From Oscillospiraceae bacterium (lineage in GTDB: Bacteria > Bacillota > Clostridia > Oscillospirales > Ruminococcaceae), in assembly GCA_012520915.1 (NCBI GenBank), contig JAAYNJ010000026.1, positions 1 to 64,000 on the forward strand: a stretch of DNA of 64,000 bases, written 5' to 3'. The notes under the pieces were generated by a model, which had not been told where the DNA came from, searched no databases, and saw nothing but the letters and a program-made list of their open reading frames with translations. The translations under genes were made by a program, and so were the position numbers. Within the stretch, counting starts at the first letter, position 1, and every line of letters begins with the position of its first letter. Shown piece by piece: positions 16,308-24,119 of the stretch.

Positions 16308-16553
16308 ATGGATAACAAAGACGATAAAACGACCTTCCCCGAGGAGAAAAAGCGATACTACTTGAATCAACTATTGAGGGGCTACAAGACCAAGGAGATG
16401 TACGACGAGGAGGAGGATACGATACTGGCGGCTATAACTCGGGCGCCGACTCCAACAGACCCGGTGAGTCAGGAACGTATCCGACAGTGGAAAATCAAGT
16501 GGGAAAAAATTCGTCCGGAACTGGAAGCCGAGGGGATTTTTTTGGACGACTAA
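16308..16553 (+). CDS. Small charged protein of unknown function
   Basis: An 81-residue hydrophilic protein rich in Glu, Lys, Asp and Tyr, with no membrane helix or signal peptide. It reads as helical, with YYLNQLLRGYKTKEMYDEEED in the first half and an RIRQWKIKWEKIRPELE helix near the end. The ATG at 16308 follows GAAGGGGGGA at good spacing and a plausible promoter lies upstream; a terminator follows at 16661-16682. These signals suggest a real monocistronic gene, but I do not recognise it. Confidence 0.6.
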   Translation: MDNKDDKTTFPEEKKRYYLNQLLRGYKTKEMYDEEEDTILAAITRAPTPTDPVSQERIRQWKIKWEKIRPELEAEGIFLDD

Positions 16554-16660
16554 CAAATCGGTCTGCTTCACCTACAATCGACGTAGGGGGCTACTGCAAA
16601 CCAATCGCATCTTTAAAAGAGAACAGACGAAAAGCTTAGAATGTTTGAAGAAGACAAAAA

Positions 16661-16682
16661 AAAACGCCGGTATCGGCGTTTT
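16661..16682. terminator. Intrinsic terminator
   Basis: AAAACGCCG (16661-16669) and CGGCGTTTT (16674-16682) pair across GTAT, with flanking A and T runs so that it can act in both directions. Confidence 0.75.
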
Positions 16683-16690
16683 TTAGTGCA

Positions 16691-16766
16691 ATAAAAGAGG
16701 GTGCCCAAGACATTTGATGCAAAACCCCCAAATCCAACGTCCGATAACGGCCAAGGGTACCCCTCT
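16691..16766 (-). ncRNA. Candidate small RNA, copy 1 of a tandem pair
   Basis: A stretch of about 76 bases read on the minus strand. It begins with GAGGGGTACCC close to the predicted start site of its own promoter and ends with GGGCACCCTC followed by TTTTATT, so its 5' and 3' ends pair as a stem and the 3' arm acts as an intrinsic terminator. Between lies a small hairpin (CCG-TTAT-CGG) and the core TCGGACGTT-N4-TTGGGGGTTTTGC. The same core occurs in copy 2 about 125 bases away. I could not match it to any riboswitch or sRNA class I know. It contains no plausible reading frame. Confidence 0.65.
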
Positions 16767-16772
16767 TTATTT

Positions 16773-16801
16773 ATTATCCGAAATTTAATGTAATGAGTCA
16801 A
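16773..16801 (-). promoter_or_regulatory. Promoter of small RNA copy 1
   Basis: On the minus strand TTGACT (16801-16796), a 17-base spacer and GATAAT (16778-16773). The expected start, 7-8 bases on (about 16765), coincides with the first base of the structured element. Confidence 0.65.
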
Positions 16802-16815
16802 CAGGAATTTATAAC

Positions 16816-16893
16816 AAAAAAACGAGCCTCCCGGCCGCCTGATGGCAGAACCCCCAAGCAGAACGTCCGAAACGGGACGCAGGCGAGCTCCTT
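16816..16893 (-). ncRNA. Candidate small RNA, copy 2 of a tandem pair
   Basis: About 78 bases read on the minus strand. It starts AAGGAGCTCGCC at the predicted start site of its own promoter, forms a CGTCC-CGTTTC-GGACG hairpin, carries the shared core TCGGACGTT-N4-TTGGGGGTTCTGC, and ends GGGAGGCTCG followed by seven T residues. GAGC/GCTC and GCCTG/CAGGC pairings join the two ends. Compared with copy 1 the outer stems differ in sequence while the core is nearly unchanged, which is the pattern expected of a conserved structured RNA. It ends upstream of copy 1's promoter, so the two are separate transcription units. Confidence 0.7.
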
Positions 16894-16900
16894 ACTCTTA

Positions 16901-16930
16901 AATATAACAGGATTAAAACAGAGAAGTCAA
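16901..16930 (-). promoter_or_regulatory. Promoter of small RNA copy 2
   Basis: On the minus strand TTGACT (16930-16925), an 18-base spacer and TATATT (16906-16901). The expected start near 16893 is the edge of the structured element. Confidence 0.6.
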
Positions 16931-17006
16931 CGATATTTTTTAATAAAACTTTAAAAAAATAGTTTCGTATTTGCGTCAAATAATTACTCACAGTCGAATT
17001 ATTATA

Positions 17007-17035
17007 TTGAATAATAAAATATAGAGGCGTATAAT
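17007..17035 (+). promoter_or_regulatory. Promoter of the FtsH-type gene
   Basis: TTGAAT (17007-17012), a 17-base spacer and a perfect TATAAT (17030-17035) lie about 75 bases before the ATG. Confidence 0.7.
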
Positions 17036-17111
17036 ACTATAATATTACAATCTGTAGAATGTATGTTTTTTTAGTAATCGTTGAAAGATGTAAGAGGGTG
17101 GAGGAGAATAA

Positions 17112-18932
17112 ATGCAGGATCAAAAGAAGAATCCGCGATCGATTTGGTATTATTACGCAATCGTATTTTTGGTTGTCACGCTGATAAGATGGCTTATCAT
17201 GCCGATGATTATGTCGGCTCAGGTAAAGGTTACGAACTATTCCGAGTTTATCAATTCGGTTGAGGCGGACGAAGTAACCCAGGTTCAGTTTTCCGATACC
17301 GAGATAAAATACATCACCGAAAAAGACGGCAAGATGTATTTGTGCAAAACCGGAGTTGTTGACAATCCGCAGCTTCCGCAGATGTTGCAGGAGAAAAATA
17401 TCACATATACGGCAGAAATCCCCGAAACGCCGAATGTGTTTTTAAGTCTTCTGTTCAGCTACGGTCTGCCGATTTTGCTTTTCAGCCTTATCGGAAGACG
17501 CATCATTAGAAACTTCAGAGGAAAAATGGGACCCGCCGGACTAAGCATTCACGGACAGGGAACGGCAAAAGTCTATAAACCGGACGAGGATAAAAAGACC
17601 TTTAAGGATGTCGCCGGACAGGAAGAAGCGAAGGAATCCTTAATGGAAATTATCGATTATCTGAACAATCCAATAAAGTATCAGGAGGTGGGCGCGCAAT
17701 GTCCGAAAGGCGTTCTGCTTGTAGGCCCTCCGGGAACGGGTAAAACCCTGATAGCAAAGGCGGTTGCCGGCGAAGCGGACGTGCCGTTTTTTCCCATATC
17801 CGGTTCCGAATTTGTCGAGATGTTTGTCGGACGCGGAGCTGCGAGGGTGCGCGAGCTTTTTGAACAGGCGAATAAACAGGCGCCCTGTATTGTATTCATA
17901 GATGAAATCGATACCATCGGAAAGAGGAGAGATTCCCAATTCAGCACCAACGACGAACGCGAACAGACCTTAAACCAGCTTTTGACCGAGATGGACGGTT
18001 TCGAAGGAAACAAGGGAGTCATAATCCTTGCGGCGACAAACCGGCCGGAAGTTTTAGACCCCGCTCTGCTTCGACCGGGGCGTTTTGACCGTCAGGTAAG
18101 AATGGAATTGCCCGACCTCAAGGGAAGGGAAGCGATTTTAGAGGTTCATTTGAACAGAGTAAAGACAGCGGGTGATATCGACGTCAATTTTGTCGCCCGA
18201 ATGACGGCGGGGGCGTCCGGCGCCCAGCTTGCGAATATCGTAAACGAGGCGGCGCTGAGAGCGGTCAGAATGGGCAGGAATTCCGTAACGACATCGGATT
18301 TGGTCGAGTCGGTTGAAACGGTTATCGCCGGCGCAGAGAAGAAAAACGCCATACTTTCAAAGAAAGAAAAGGAAATCGTCGCATATCACGAAATCGGACA
18401 CGCTCTCGTTGCGGCGAAACAGTCCGGCTCCGCTCCGGTTCAGAAGATCACCATTATTCCGAGAACCTCCGGCGCTTTGGGATATACCATGCAGGTGGAA
18501 GAAGGTGAAAAGAGCCTGTTCAGCAGGGAAGACGCCCTGCAAAGACTTGAAGTTTTGTGTGGAGGACGCGCCGCGGAGGAAGTCGTTTTCGACAGCATAA
18601 CGACGGGCGCCTCAAACGATATCGAAAAAGCAACCGAGATAGCGAGAAATATGGTAACCCGGTACGGTATGTCCGAGAAATTCGGAATGATGGCGCTTGA
18701 GACGGGCGGAAACAACTATTTGGGCGGAGGCGGTCAATCGACATGTTCGCCGGAAACCGCGCGGCTGGTTGACGAAGAGGTGAGGGATATCATCGCCGAG
18801 GCTTATGACGGAGCGGTTAAGACCCTTAAAGAAAACAGAGAGAAGATGAACGAACTCGCCGGATACCTGCTTGAAAAGGAAACCATAACAGGCGACGAGT
18901 TTATGAAAATCCTCGAAGGAAAAGCCGTCTGA
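17112..18932 (+). CDS. ftsH: FtsH-family ATP-dependent zinc metalloprotease
   Basis: A 606-residue membrane-bound AAA+ protease that degrades misfolded or regulatory membrane and cytosolic proteins. Two membrane helices (about residues 12-36 and 110-130) flank a short extracytoplasmic domain. The AAA module shows Walker A GPPGTGKT (about 201-208), Walker B CIVFIDEID and the second region of homology ending RPGRFDRQV. The zinc site is HEIGH (usual form HEAGH) with the downstream NDIEKAT aspartate as third ligand. The pore region reads MFVGRGAARVRELF instead of the common MFVGVGASRVRDLF. The start follows GAGGAG-rich sequence. Its length is at the short end for the family, and it may be a second, specialised FtsH. 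Confidence 0.92.
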   Translation: MQDQKKNPRSIWYYYAIVFLVVTLIRWLIMPMIMSAQVKVTNYSEFINSVEADEVTQVQFSDTEIKYITEKDGKMYLCKTGVVDNPQLPQMLQEKNITYTAEIPETPNVFLSLLFSYGLPILLFSLIGRRIIRNFRGKMGPAGLSIHGQGTAKVYKPDEDKKTFKDVAGQEEAKESLMEIIDYLNNPIKYQEVGAQCPKGVLLVGPPGTGKTLIAKAVAGEADVPFFPISGSEFVEMFVGRGAARVRELFEQANKQAPCIVFIDEIDTIGKRRDSQFSTNDEREQTLNQLLTEMDGFEGNKGVIILAATNRPEVLDPALLRPGRFDRQVRMELPDLKGREAILEVHLNRVKTAGDIDVNFVARMTAGASGAQLANIVNEAALRAVRMGRNSVTTSDLVESVETVIAGAEKKNAILSKKEKEIVAYHEIGHALVAAKQSGSAPVQKITIIPRTSGALGYTMQVEEGEKSLFSREDALQRLEVLCGGRAAEEVVFDSITTGASNDIEKATEIARNMVTRYGMSEKFGMMALETGGNNYLGGGGQSTCSPETARLVDEEVRDIIAEAYDGAVKTLKENREKMNELAGYLLEKETITGDEFMKILEGKAV

Positions 18933-18975
18933 GAAACAGGGTAGAATATAGATAACTCACAAGTTAATCTGAACT

Positions 18976-19013
18976 AAATCAAAAAGTCCCGTTTCTCCGG
19001 GGCTTTTTGATTT
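18976..19013 (+). terminator. Intrinsic terminator after ftsH
   Basis: AAATCAAAAAGTCCCG (18976-18991) pairs along all 16 bases, one of them a G-T wobble, with CGGGGCTTTTTGATTT (18998-19013). Confidence 0.85.
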
Positions 19014-19119
19014 AAGTATTCCGACGCCGTTTCGCCTATTAGGGCGAGTGATGTGATAATATTAAAATCGGATTAAATTATTCCTATGACAAATTAAAAC
19101 CGAAAGACGGAGAAGGCTG

Positions 19120-19560
19120 ATGATTGAATATAAACTCTATTCCGAAATCGGCAAAGATTGCGAAATTGCCGACGGCTTTTTTGAGCACTGGCCCGACCCG
19201 CCCGATAAACCCGTGCATAAAAGAATAATGGAAAACAGTTATAAGACTGTCGTCGCGACGGACAGCGATAAAAAGCTCATTGTCGGATTTTTAAATATTT
19301 TAAGCGACGGAGTTCTCTCGGCTTATATACCTCTCTTCGAGGTAATTCCCTAATACAGAGGGCGCGGGATAGGCGGAAGGCCTTTTGAAAAGGCGCTTGA
19401 AGAGACGAAAGACCTCTATATGCTGGACCTTTGCTGTGACGACGATATGACGGCGTTTTACGAAAAGTTCGGAATGATGAAGGGCAACGCTATGATAAAG
19501 AGAAACTACGACAGGCAATCGGGCGAAAAGGAGGTTGGAGAGATATGTTTCCGTCCGTAA
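19120..19560 (+). pseudogene. GNAT acetyltransferase interrupted by an in-frame TAA
   Basis: Reading from ATG 19120, a 77-residue N-terminal half ends at TAA (19351-19353). The same frame continues without a break for 68 more residues to TAA at 19558-19560. The join reads FEVIP-stop-YRGRGIGG, which is the acetyl-CoA-binding motif A of GNAT enzymes (usually LPEYRGRGIG), followed by the normal C-terminal half (LYMLDLCCDDD, FYEKFGM). A single GAA to TAA change explains it. The 3' end overlaps the HD-domain gene by 16 bases. Most likely a recent nonsense pseudogene; readthrough or a base-call error are alternatives. Confidence 0.8.
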
Positions 19561-20138
19561 AAGAAGCCGAGAGAATATTAAAAGAATCCGAGGATATAAA
19601 CCCGGGGATATGGGGAAACCACTGCCGCGTTGTCGCTCACTGTGCGGGGAAAATAGCAGAAGCGTGCGGAATGGATTCTGAAAAAGCCTATGTACTGGGA
19701 TTGCTCCACGATATCGGAAGAAGGTTCGGCATAAGGCATTTGGGACATGTGTCCGACGGCTACAGCTATATGATGTCGCTCGGCTATGACGAGGCGGCGC
19801 GGATATGTCTTACCCATTCATTTAACGGAATAAAAGTCGAAGAGTATTTCGGAAATTTTGATACCACTGATGAAGAACTCGAACTTATAAAAAACGCTTT
19901 AGCGGGGGCGGTTACAGACGACTATGACAGGCTGATTCAGCTCTGCGACTCCATGGCAGGCAGCGAGAGAGTGCTCTGTCTTGAGGAACGGATGGGCGAC
20001 GTAAAGAGAAGATACGGCTCATATCCGCAAAAGAAATGGGACGCGAATTTTAAATTGAAAGAATATTTTGAGGAAAAGTCGGGAAGAAATATCTACGAAA
20101 TCGTGGAAAAGGAAAGCTTTAGAATCAAGAAGATATGA
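19545..20138 (+). CDS. HD-domain metal-dependent phosphohydrolase
   Basis: A 197-residue protein. H-C-R-V-V-A-H near residues 26-32, then the LLHDIGRR motif (the HD pair, about residues 53-57) and GHVSDGYSYM supply the metal ligands of the HD superfamily; LTHSF contributes a further histidine. Such proteins hydrolyse phosphate esters of nucleotides or related small molecules; the substrate cannot be told. The ATG at 19545 follows AAGGAGGTTGGAG and overlaps the broken GNAT frame by 16 bases, so translation may once have been coupled to it. Confidence 0.8.
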   Translation: MFPSVKEAERILKESEDINPGIWGNHCRVVAHCAGKIAEACGMDSEKAYVLGLLHDIGRRFGIRHLGHVSDGYSYMMSLGYDEAARICLTHSFNGIKVEEYFGNFDTTDEELELIKNALAGAVTDDYDRLIQLCDSMAGSERVLCLEERMGDVKRRYGSYPQKKWDANFKLKEYFEEKSGRNIYEIVEKESFRIKKI

Positions 20139-20174
20139 CCCTTTAGGTGAAAACAGAGATTAAAGCAAATTTCC

Positions 20175-20210
20175 AAAAACCGCCCCCTCTTTTTAGAGGG
20201 GGCGGTTTTT
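20175..20210. terminator. Strong bidirectional terminator
   Basis: AAAAACCGCCCCCTCT (20175-20190) pairs perfectly with AGAGGGGGCGGTTTTT (20195-20210) across four T residues. It serves the convergent HD-domain gene and 1011-residue gene. Confidence 0.85.
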
Positions 20211-20241
20211 TAGTTGTAGTATCGTTTCCTTGAAAACACAA

Positions 20242-23200
20242 CTATTTTTGACCGGGAAATTTGATTTGTTTAATCTGCTTACCGGCGTTTTCCACGATTT
20301 TAGCTACGCCGTCGGCGGCGTTTTCCTGAACTGCTTTAAAAATTTTAGACGCCGGTTTGTTTTTCTTTGACTTCTCTTCTTCGAGGAGAATATCCGCCAA
20401 TTTTTCAAAATCCGATATGATGGAATCCGAAAAACTCATGTCGTTTGGCATTGTCAGCTTGATTTTTAATAAATCATCAGAGGTTATTACATGCCCGTCC
20501 TTTGAACATTGCGTCAATAAAAGATTGAAGTCGGCATGGCTCATAGTATCGGCTCTGCCGAGATGTTTGGCGTAGGATTCTTCAAATTGTGAAAGCAGGG
20601 TCGCATCTTTTCCCTCAAGAATATTTGTGTGACAGAGAGTGCGCAGGAAGATTTTCATTGCTTCGGCAGAAATGAAATCTTCCGAGGGATAAGAGATTCC
20701 GTTATTGAAACAATCCATACGTTCATAAATTTCATCTTCGGGAATGAAATCAACTATTCTTTCCCATTCATCAACGACTCCGTATATTTTAGCCAATAAA
20801 TAAACCTCGGTTATACTCTGACCGGAGTTATGCAGAACAGATGCGGTAATGGAGAGAAAATCCGCCAACAAATCATTATCAAGTTCTTCAAACGGAGTAA
20901 GCTTGTCGGTATCCGCAAAAGAACATCCGGAATCGCTGATTTCTATGAGCAATTCTCTCAGCTTTTCCTCCACGACCTTTGTATCGTCAACTTCGACGGC
21001 AACAGATTCATCTTCATCGTTAAGATATGGAATTATCAGCTTTCTGGTTCCTTTGATTTTACCGCCGACTGTTGAGATATTGACGGTATCAATTTTCTCA
21101 TATGGCAGACAAACATATTTGCCTCTTAGGATATTGCCGATTCTCAGATACATTGCGTATGTGGTAAACAACAGATAACCGTTCGATACGCTGGTAGCTG
21201 TAATTACAGCAGCTGCGGAAATGCCGGGAAAGTCTTTGCCAAACTCTTTATCCAAGAAGGCCTGATTTGCTTCAACCTGTTTTCCGAAGGCGGTTTCATC
21301 TGCCGTATATCTCTCAACTAACTCGAAAAGCAAGTTAAAACTTAAACCGTCCTCTGCATCGACCTCGATACTTTCTTCGGTTCCCTCAACTTCCTGAACC
21401 TGAACGGTTAGCTGTTCAGCAGTAGACGCATAGCCCGAAAGAAAGCCTTCACCGCCCAGTATTGAATATTCCTTCTCGATTTCCAGGCAGGCGTTTTCCA
21501 CATCATCGGCGGAAGTGAAATCAGCAAGCCAACCGTATTCGGCATTGTTTTTAAATTCGCTATTGCATTCATTCAAAAAGAGGAAGGCACAGATTGCTTT
21601 CAGAACAATTTTTCTGTCCGAAAAACTGTCAATCTTCTTCAGATTGGCAAAGTCGAAATTATCCACCCGTTCGCTAATTCCGAACTGCTCAACGAGCAGA
21701 TAGTATCTTCTTTGCAAGTCTGAAATGTTCTGACTGTTTGCCATCAGCGTATAGAGGGCGGCGCCGAGAACGCGCTGCTCGGTTCGACCCAGGTCGGAAA
21801 CGTTTTTATTGGTTCTCAATCCGTAAAGCAGCTCGGCTTCCTGATCCGATTTATCCTGTAAAATCACGCCCATAGTATTTATGACCTGATTTTGGTTATC
21901 CTTAATACCGCTTAGAACCTTTGCATGTGCTTCCAGACCGTCAGCAATTTTTGCGGCTTTGGCAGCGTCCACTTTAGCCTGTATTTCTATCCCTTTTTGA
22001 ATGTCTTTGTTGCTCATTTCCTCTACCTCCGAAATAAACTTATAGTCTTCACCGACAACAGCCTTGTGCCATTCTTTTTCCAGGAATTCCGATTTAACTT
22101 CCGCAATGAACTTCGCGTCCGAAATCAGGCGATGCATTGTGATAATGATTCCGCCTACATCCAGTGTGGACATCGCTTTTTTACTCAATTCTTTGTTTTT
22201 GGTGTAAAAAGCTGCAGCGCTCATCCCTGCAACTACTATCACATTACTCGATGAAGCTATCAGGTTTGAGTAATCCAATATCTTACGGGTTTTAACTTCA
22301 TAAAGCTCTCTGGATTGATGTTTAGTCGGGTCATAGTACAACCCGTGTATCAGCGTAATCAGCATATTAATTAGTATCGCTACTGCAGCCTGAACTCCAT
22401 AAATTGCCATATCCTTCATCAAACAGAGCGTATCATATTCGTTTTTATATAGATTTCCTGCAAAGTCGGGAGCAAAAGCTTCCAATAGAGGAACCGGCAA
22501 ACCGAGCGTAGTATATATATCGGACTCATAGTGAAGGGCTTGGACAAATACTGCCGCACGTAATCGAATCTCGTCTTCTTCAATACTATCCATAGCTTTA
22601 ATAAATGCTGATGGAAAACTTGTTTTACCTGTCCAACGTTTCGGCTTGTTCTTCATTTCAACGTTAAATGTTCTGAAATCATAAGTTTTATCAAGTGTAA
22701 TGGTATCTGAAAGAATATTTACCGTTCCAAACAGCCATCCCAGAACGGGGTCGTGCCCGAGTGTATGAATACGGTGGTGGCCGGCTCCCATATTAACCCC
22801 AAACGAAGGCGAACCTACACTTATATCATACGGAACACCATTGAACACGATATCTTTCCAATCTCTGTGTTCGGTGCCTTTGATAACCTCGCCGCTATTG
22901 TGTTTTTTAATCTTAGCTTCAAATTTTTTTCGTTTATCTTTTTCTAATTTTTTTATGGATTTATCATCATTCGGCACTCTGCAGTTTTCTATCAACTTGT
23001 CTAAACCCTTGCTGATTTCAGCCAAAAGAAGCCAGCGACCGATTTGAAGAGCTGTTGCTAACATGAGGAGCTTTATATCAGTACTATCTAGCTTGGTAGC
23101 TTCGGAGAACTTAGCGTCAATGTCATCAAGAATGGCGGAAGCATTGTTATACACTTCCACTGTCTTTCTGCCGTCTTCCGCTATTTCGGTCATGCCCCTG

Positions 23201-23277
23201 TCTGCAAGGTCAAACAGCTGACTGTCGGAATCCTTTAGAGAATCAAATTCGTTTATTAATTTATCATATTTGCCCAT
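20242..23277 (-). CDS. Very large protein of unknown function with PH-like domain
   Basis: A 1011-residue protein with no signal peptide. A charged helical N-terminus is followed by a segment at about residues 155-185 containing GHHRIHTLGHDPVLGWLFGT, which I recall from uncharacterised bacterial proteins. Two hydrophobic stretches (about 295-322 and 345-365) could insert in a membrane. A long helical region around 425-480 follows, then about 730-800 (LLFTTYAMYLRIG, YVCLPYEKIDTVN, KLIIPY) resembles a bacterial PH-like domain, and the C-terminal 200 residues are acidic and helical, somewhat like TerB-type repeats. The ATG follows AAAGGA. Monocistronic between two terminators. No catalytic motif identified; function unknown. 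Confidence 0.75.
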   Translation of the reverse strand: MGKYDKLINEFDSLKDSDSQLFDLADRGMTEIAEDGRKTVEVYNNASAILDDIDAKFSEATKLDSTDIKLLMLATALQIGRWLLLAEISKGLDKLIENCRVPNDDKSIKKLEKDKRKKFEAKIKKHNSGEVIKGTEHRDWKDIVFNGVPYDISVGSPSFGVNMGAGHHRIHTLGHDPVLGWLFGTVNILSDTITLDKTYDFRTFNVEMKNKPKRWTGKTSFPSAFIKAMDSIEEDEIRLRAAVFVQALHYESDIYTTLGLPVPLLEAFAPDFAGNLYKNEYDTLCLMKDMAIYGVQAAVAILINMLITLIHGLYYDPTKHQSRELYEVKTRKILDYSNLIASSSNVIVVAGMSAAAFYTKNKELSKKAMSTLDVGGIIITMHRLISDAKFIAEVKSEFLEKEWHKAVVGEDYKFISEVEEMSNKDIQKGIEIQAKVDAAKAAKIADGLEAHAKVLSGIKDNQNQVINTMGVILQDKSDQEAELLYGLRTNKNVSDLGRTEQRVLGAALYTLMANSQNISDLQRRYYLLVEQFGISERVDNFDFANLKKIDSFSDRKIVLKAICAFLFLNECNSEFKNNAEYGWLADFTSADDVENACLEIEKEYSILGGEGFLSGYASTAEQLTVQVQEVEGTEESIEVDAEDGLSFNLLFELVERYTADETAFGKQVEANQAFLDKEFGKDFPGISAAAVITATSVSNGYLLFTTYAMYLRIGNILRGKYVCLPYEKIDTVNISTVGGKIKGTRKLIIPYLNDEDESVAVEVDDTKVVEEKLRELLIEISDSGCSFADTDKLTPFEELDNDLLADFLSITASVLHNSGQSITEVYLLAKIYGVVDEWERIVDFIPEDEIYERMDCFNNGISYPSEDFISAEAMKIFLRTLCHTNILEGKDATLLSQFEESYAKHLGRADTMSHADFNLLLTQCSKDGHVITSDDLLKIKLTMPNDMSFSDSIISDFEKLADILLEEEKSKKNKPASKIFKAVQENAADGVAKIVENAGKQIKQIKFPGQK

Positions 23278-23318
23278 TCGGATTTTCCTTTCTCCGCTTT
23301 AGAGCTTAAACCTTAATC

Positions 23319-23346
23319 TTTATAAAACTTCAAAAAATATAAACAA
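23319..23346 (-). promoter_or_regulatory. Candidate promoter of the 1011-residue gene
   Basis: On the minus strand TTGTTT (23346-23341), a 16-base spacer and TATAAA (23324-23319), about 40 bases before the start codon. The rest of 23278-23465 shows nothing identifiable. Confidence 0.5.
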
Positions 23347-23465
23347 CTTTTCACACATGTTTTATTATGCTCATATACCCGAACTTTTTCAATATGATTA
23401 ACCTGAAAATACAGGAAATCTGAAAATAAACTACAATAAGGGAGCTTTTGTCGTATTAAAATAAA

Positions 23466-23484
23466 CCCCCTCATTTTTGAGGGG
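23466..23484 (-). terminator. Terminator after the YwlG-like gene
   Basis: CCCCTCA (23467-23473) and TGAGGGG (23478-23484) pair across four T residues, about 25 bases beyond the minus-strand stop at 23510. Confidence 0.6.
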
Positions 23485-23509
23485 TGTTGTTTATGTTCAA
23501 AATAAAGCG

Positions 23510-24064
23510 CTACTCCAGGTTCGGATCATAGACCGCGCGTTCTCCGCCTACATATTTGGGCCGCGTTCTGCAGGCGCTGAGGCGGGCTTCGCCTATGCTG
23601 TTCAGGGAAAGTCTCACAGGCACACAGACTTCTTCCATATGCATGCCGATGAAGGTGTCACCGATGTCCAGACCGGCCTTTGCACAGTGCATCTTCTCCA
23701 CGGCGACCGGATTTTCAAAGCTCTCGTAAGCGGTCGCGGCGAATGAACCGCCCGCGTGTTTATGCGGAACCGCATTTACCCTCACGAGACCATACTGTTT
23801 TCTGCATTCCTCTTCGATAATAAGAGCTCTGTTGAGATGCTCGCAGCATTGAGCGGCGAGCCGGACTCCGGCCTTCTTAGCCTCACTCCAAATTGCACCG
23901 AAGATTGCCCTTGCCGCCTCTTCGTTGGAATCCGTTCCTATCCTGCTTCCCATCACCTCGCTGGTGGAGCAGCCGATTACGAGGATATCGCCCTCTTCAA
24001 GTTTAGCCGCCTTTATAATCTCCTCTGCGGCCGTTGCCGCCTGAGTTTTAATCTTTTCGAACAT
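23510..24064 (-). CDS. YwlG/DUF436 family protein
   Basis: A 184-residue protein of the conserved TIGR01440/DUF436 family (B. subtilis YwlG), widespread in Bacillota and without an assigned reaction. Family hallmarks visible are GDILVIGCSTSEVMG near residues 25-39, AAQCCEHLNRAL near 70-81, the GGSFAA stretch and the GMHMEEVCVPVR segment near 140-151. Soluble, no signal peptide. Full family length and uninterrupted. It lies 55 bases after the MsrAB gene on the same strand and may be read through from it. Confidence 0.85.
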   Translation of the reverse strand: MFEKIKTQAATAAEEIIKAAKLEEGDILVIGCSTSEVMGSRIGTDSNEEAARAIFGAIWSEAKKAGVRLAAQCCEHLNRALIIEEECRKQYGLVRVNAVPHKHAGGSFAATAYESFENPVAVEKMHCAKAGLDIGDTFIGMHMEEVCVPVRLSLNSIGEARLSACRTRPKYVGGERAVYDPNLE

Positions 24065-24119
24065 TCTTACTCCTTATGAAGTTTGCGTTTGCCGTTACCC
24101 GCATTTAATATCAAATACT

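Noticed and set aside
16840-16880. Plus-strand resemblance to a hammerhead ribozyme (CTGATG ... GTCCGAAAC)
   Set aside because: The required CUGAUGA and stem II pairing are absent, and the sister element reads GATAAC where GAAA is needed. The minus-strand promoters and T-tracts explain the element better.
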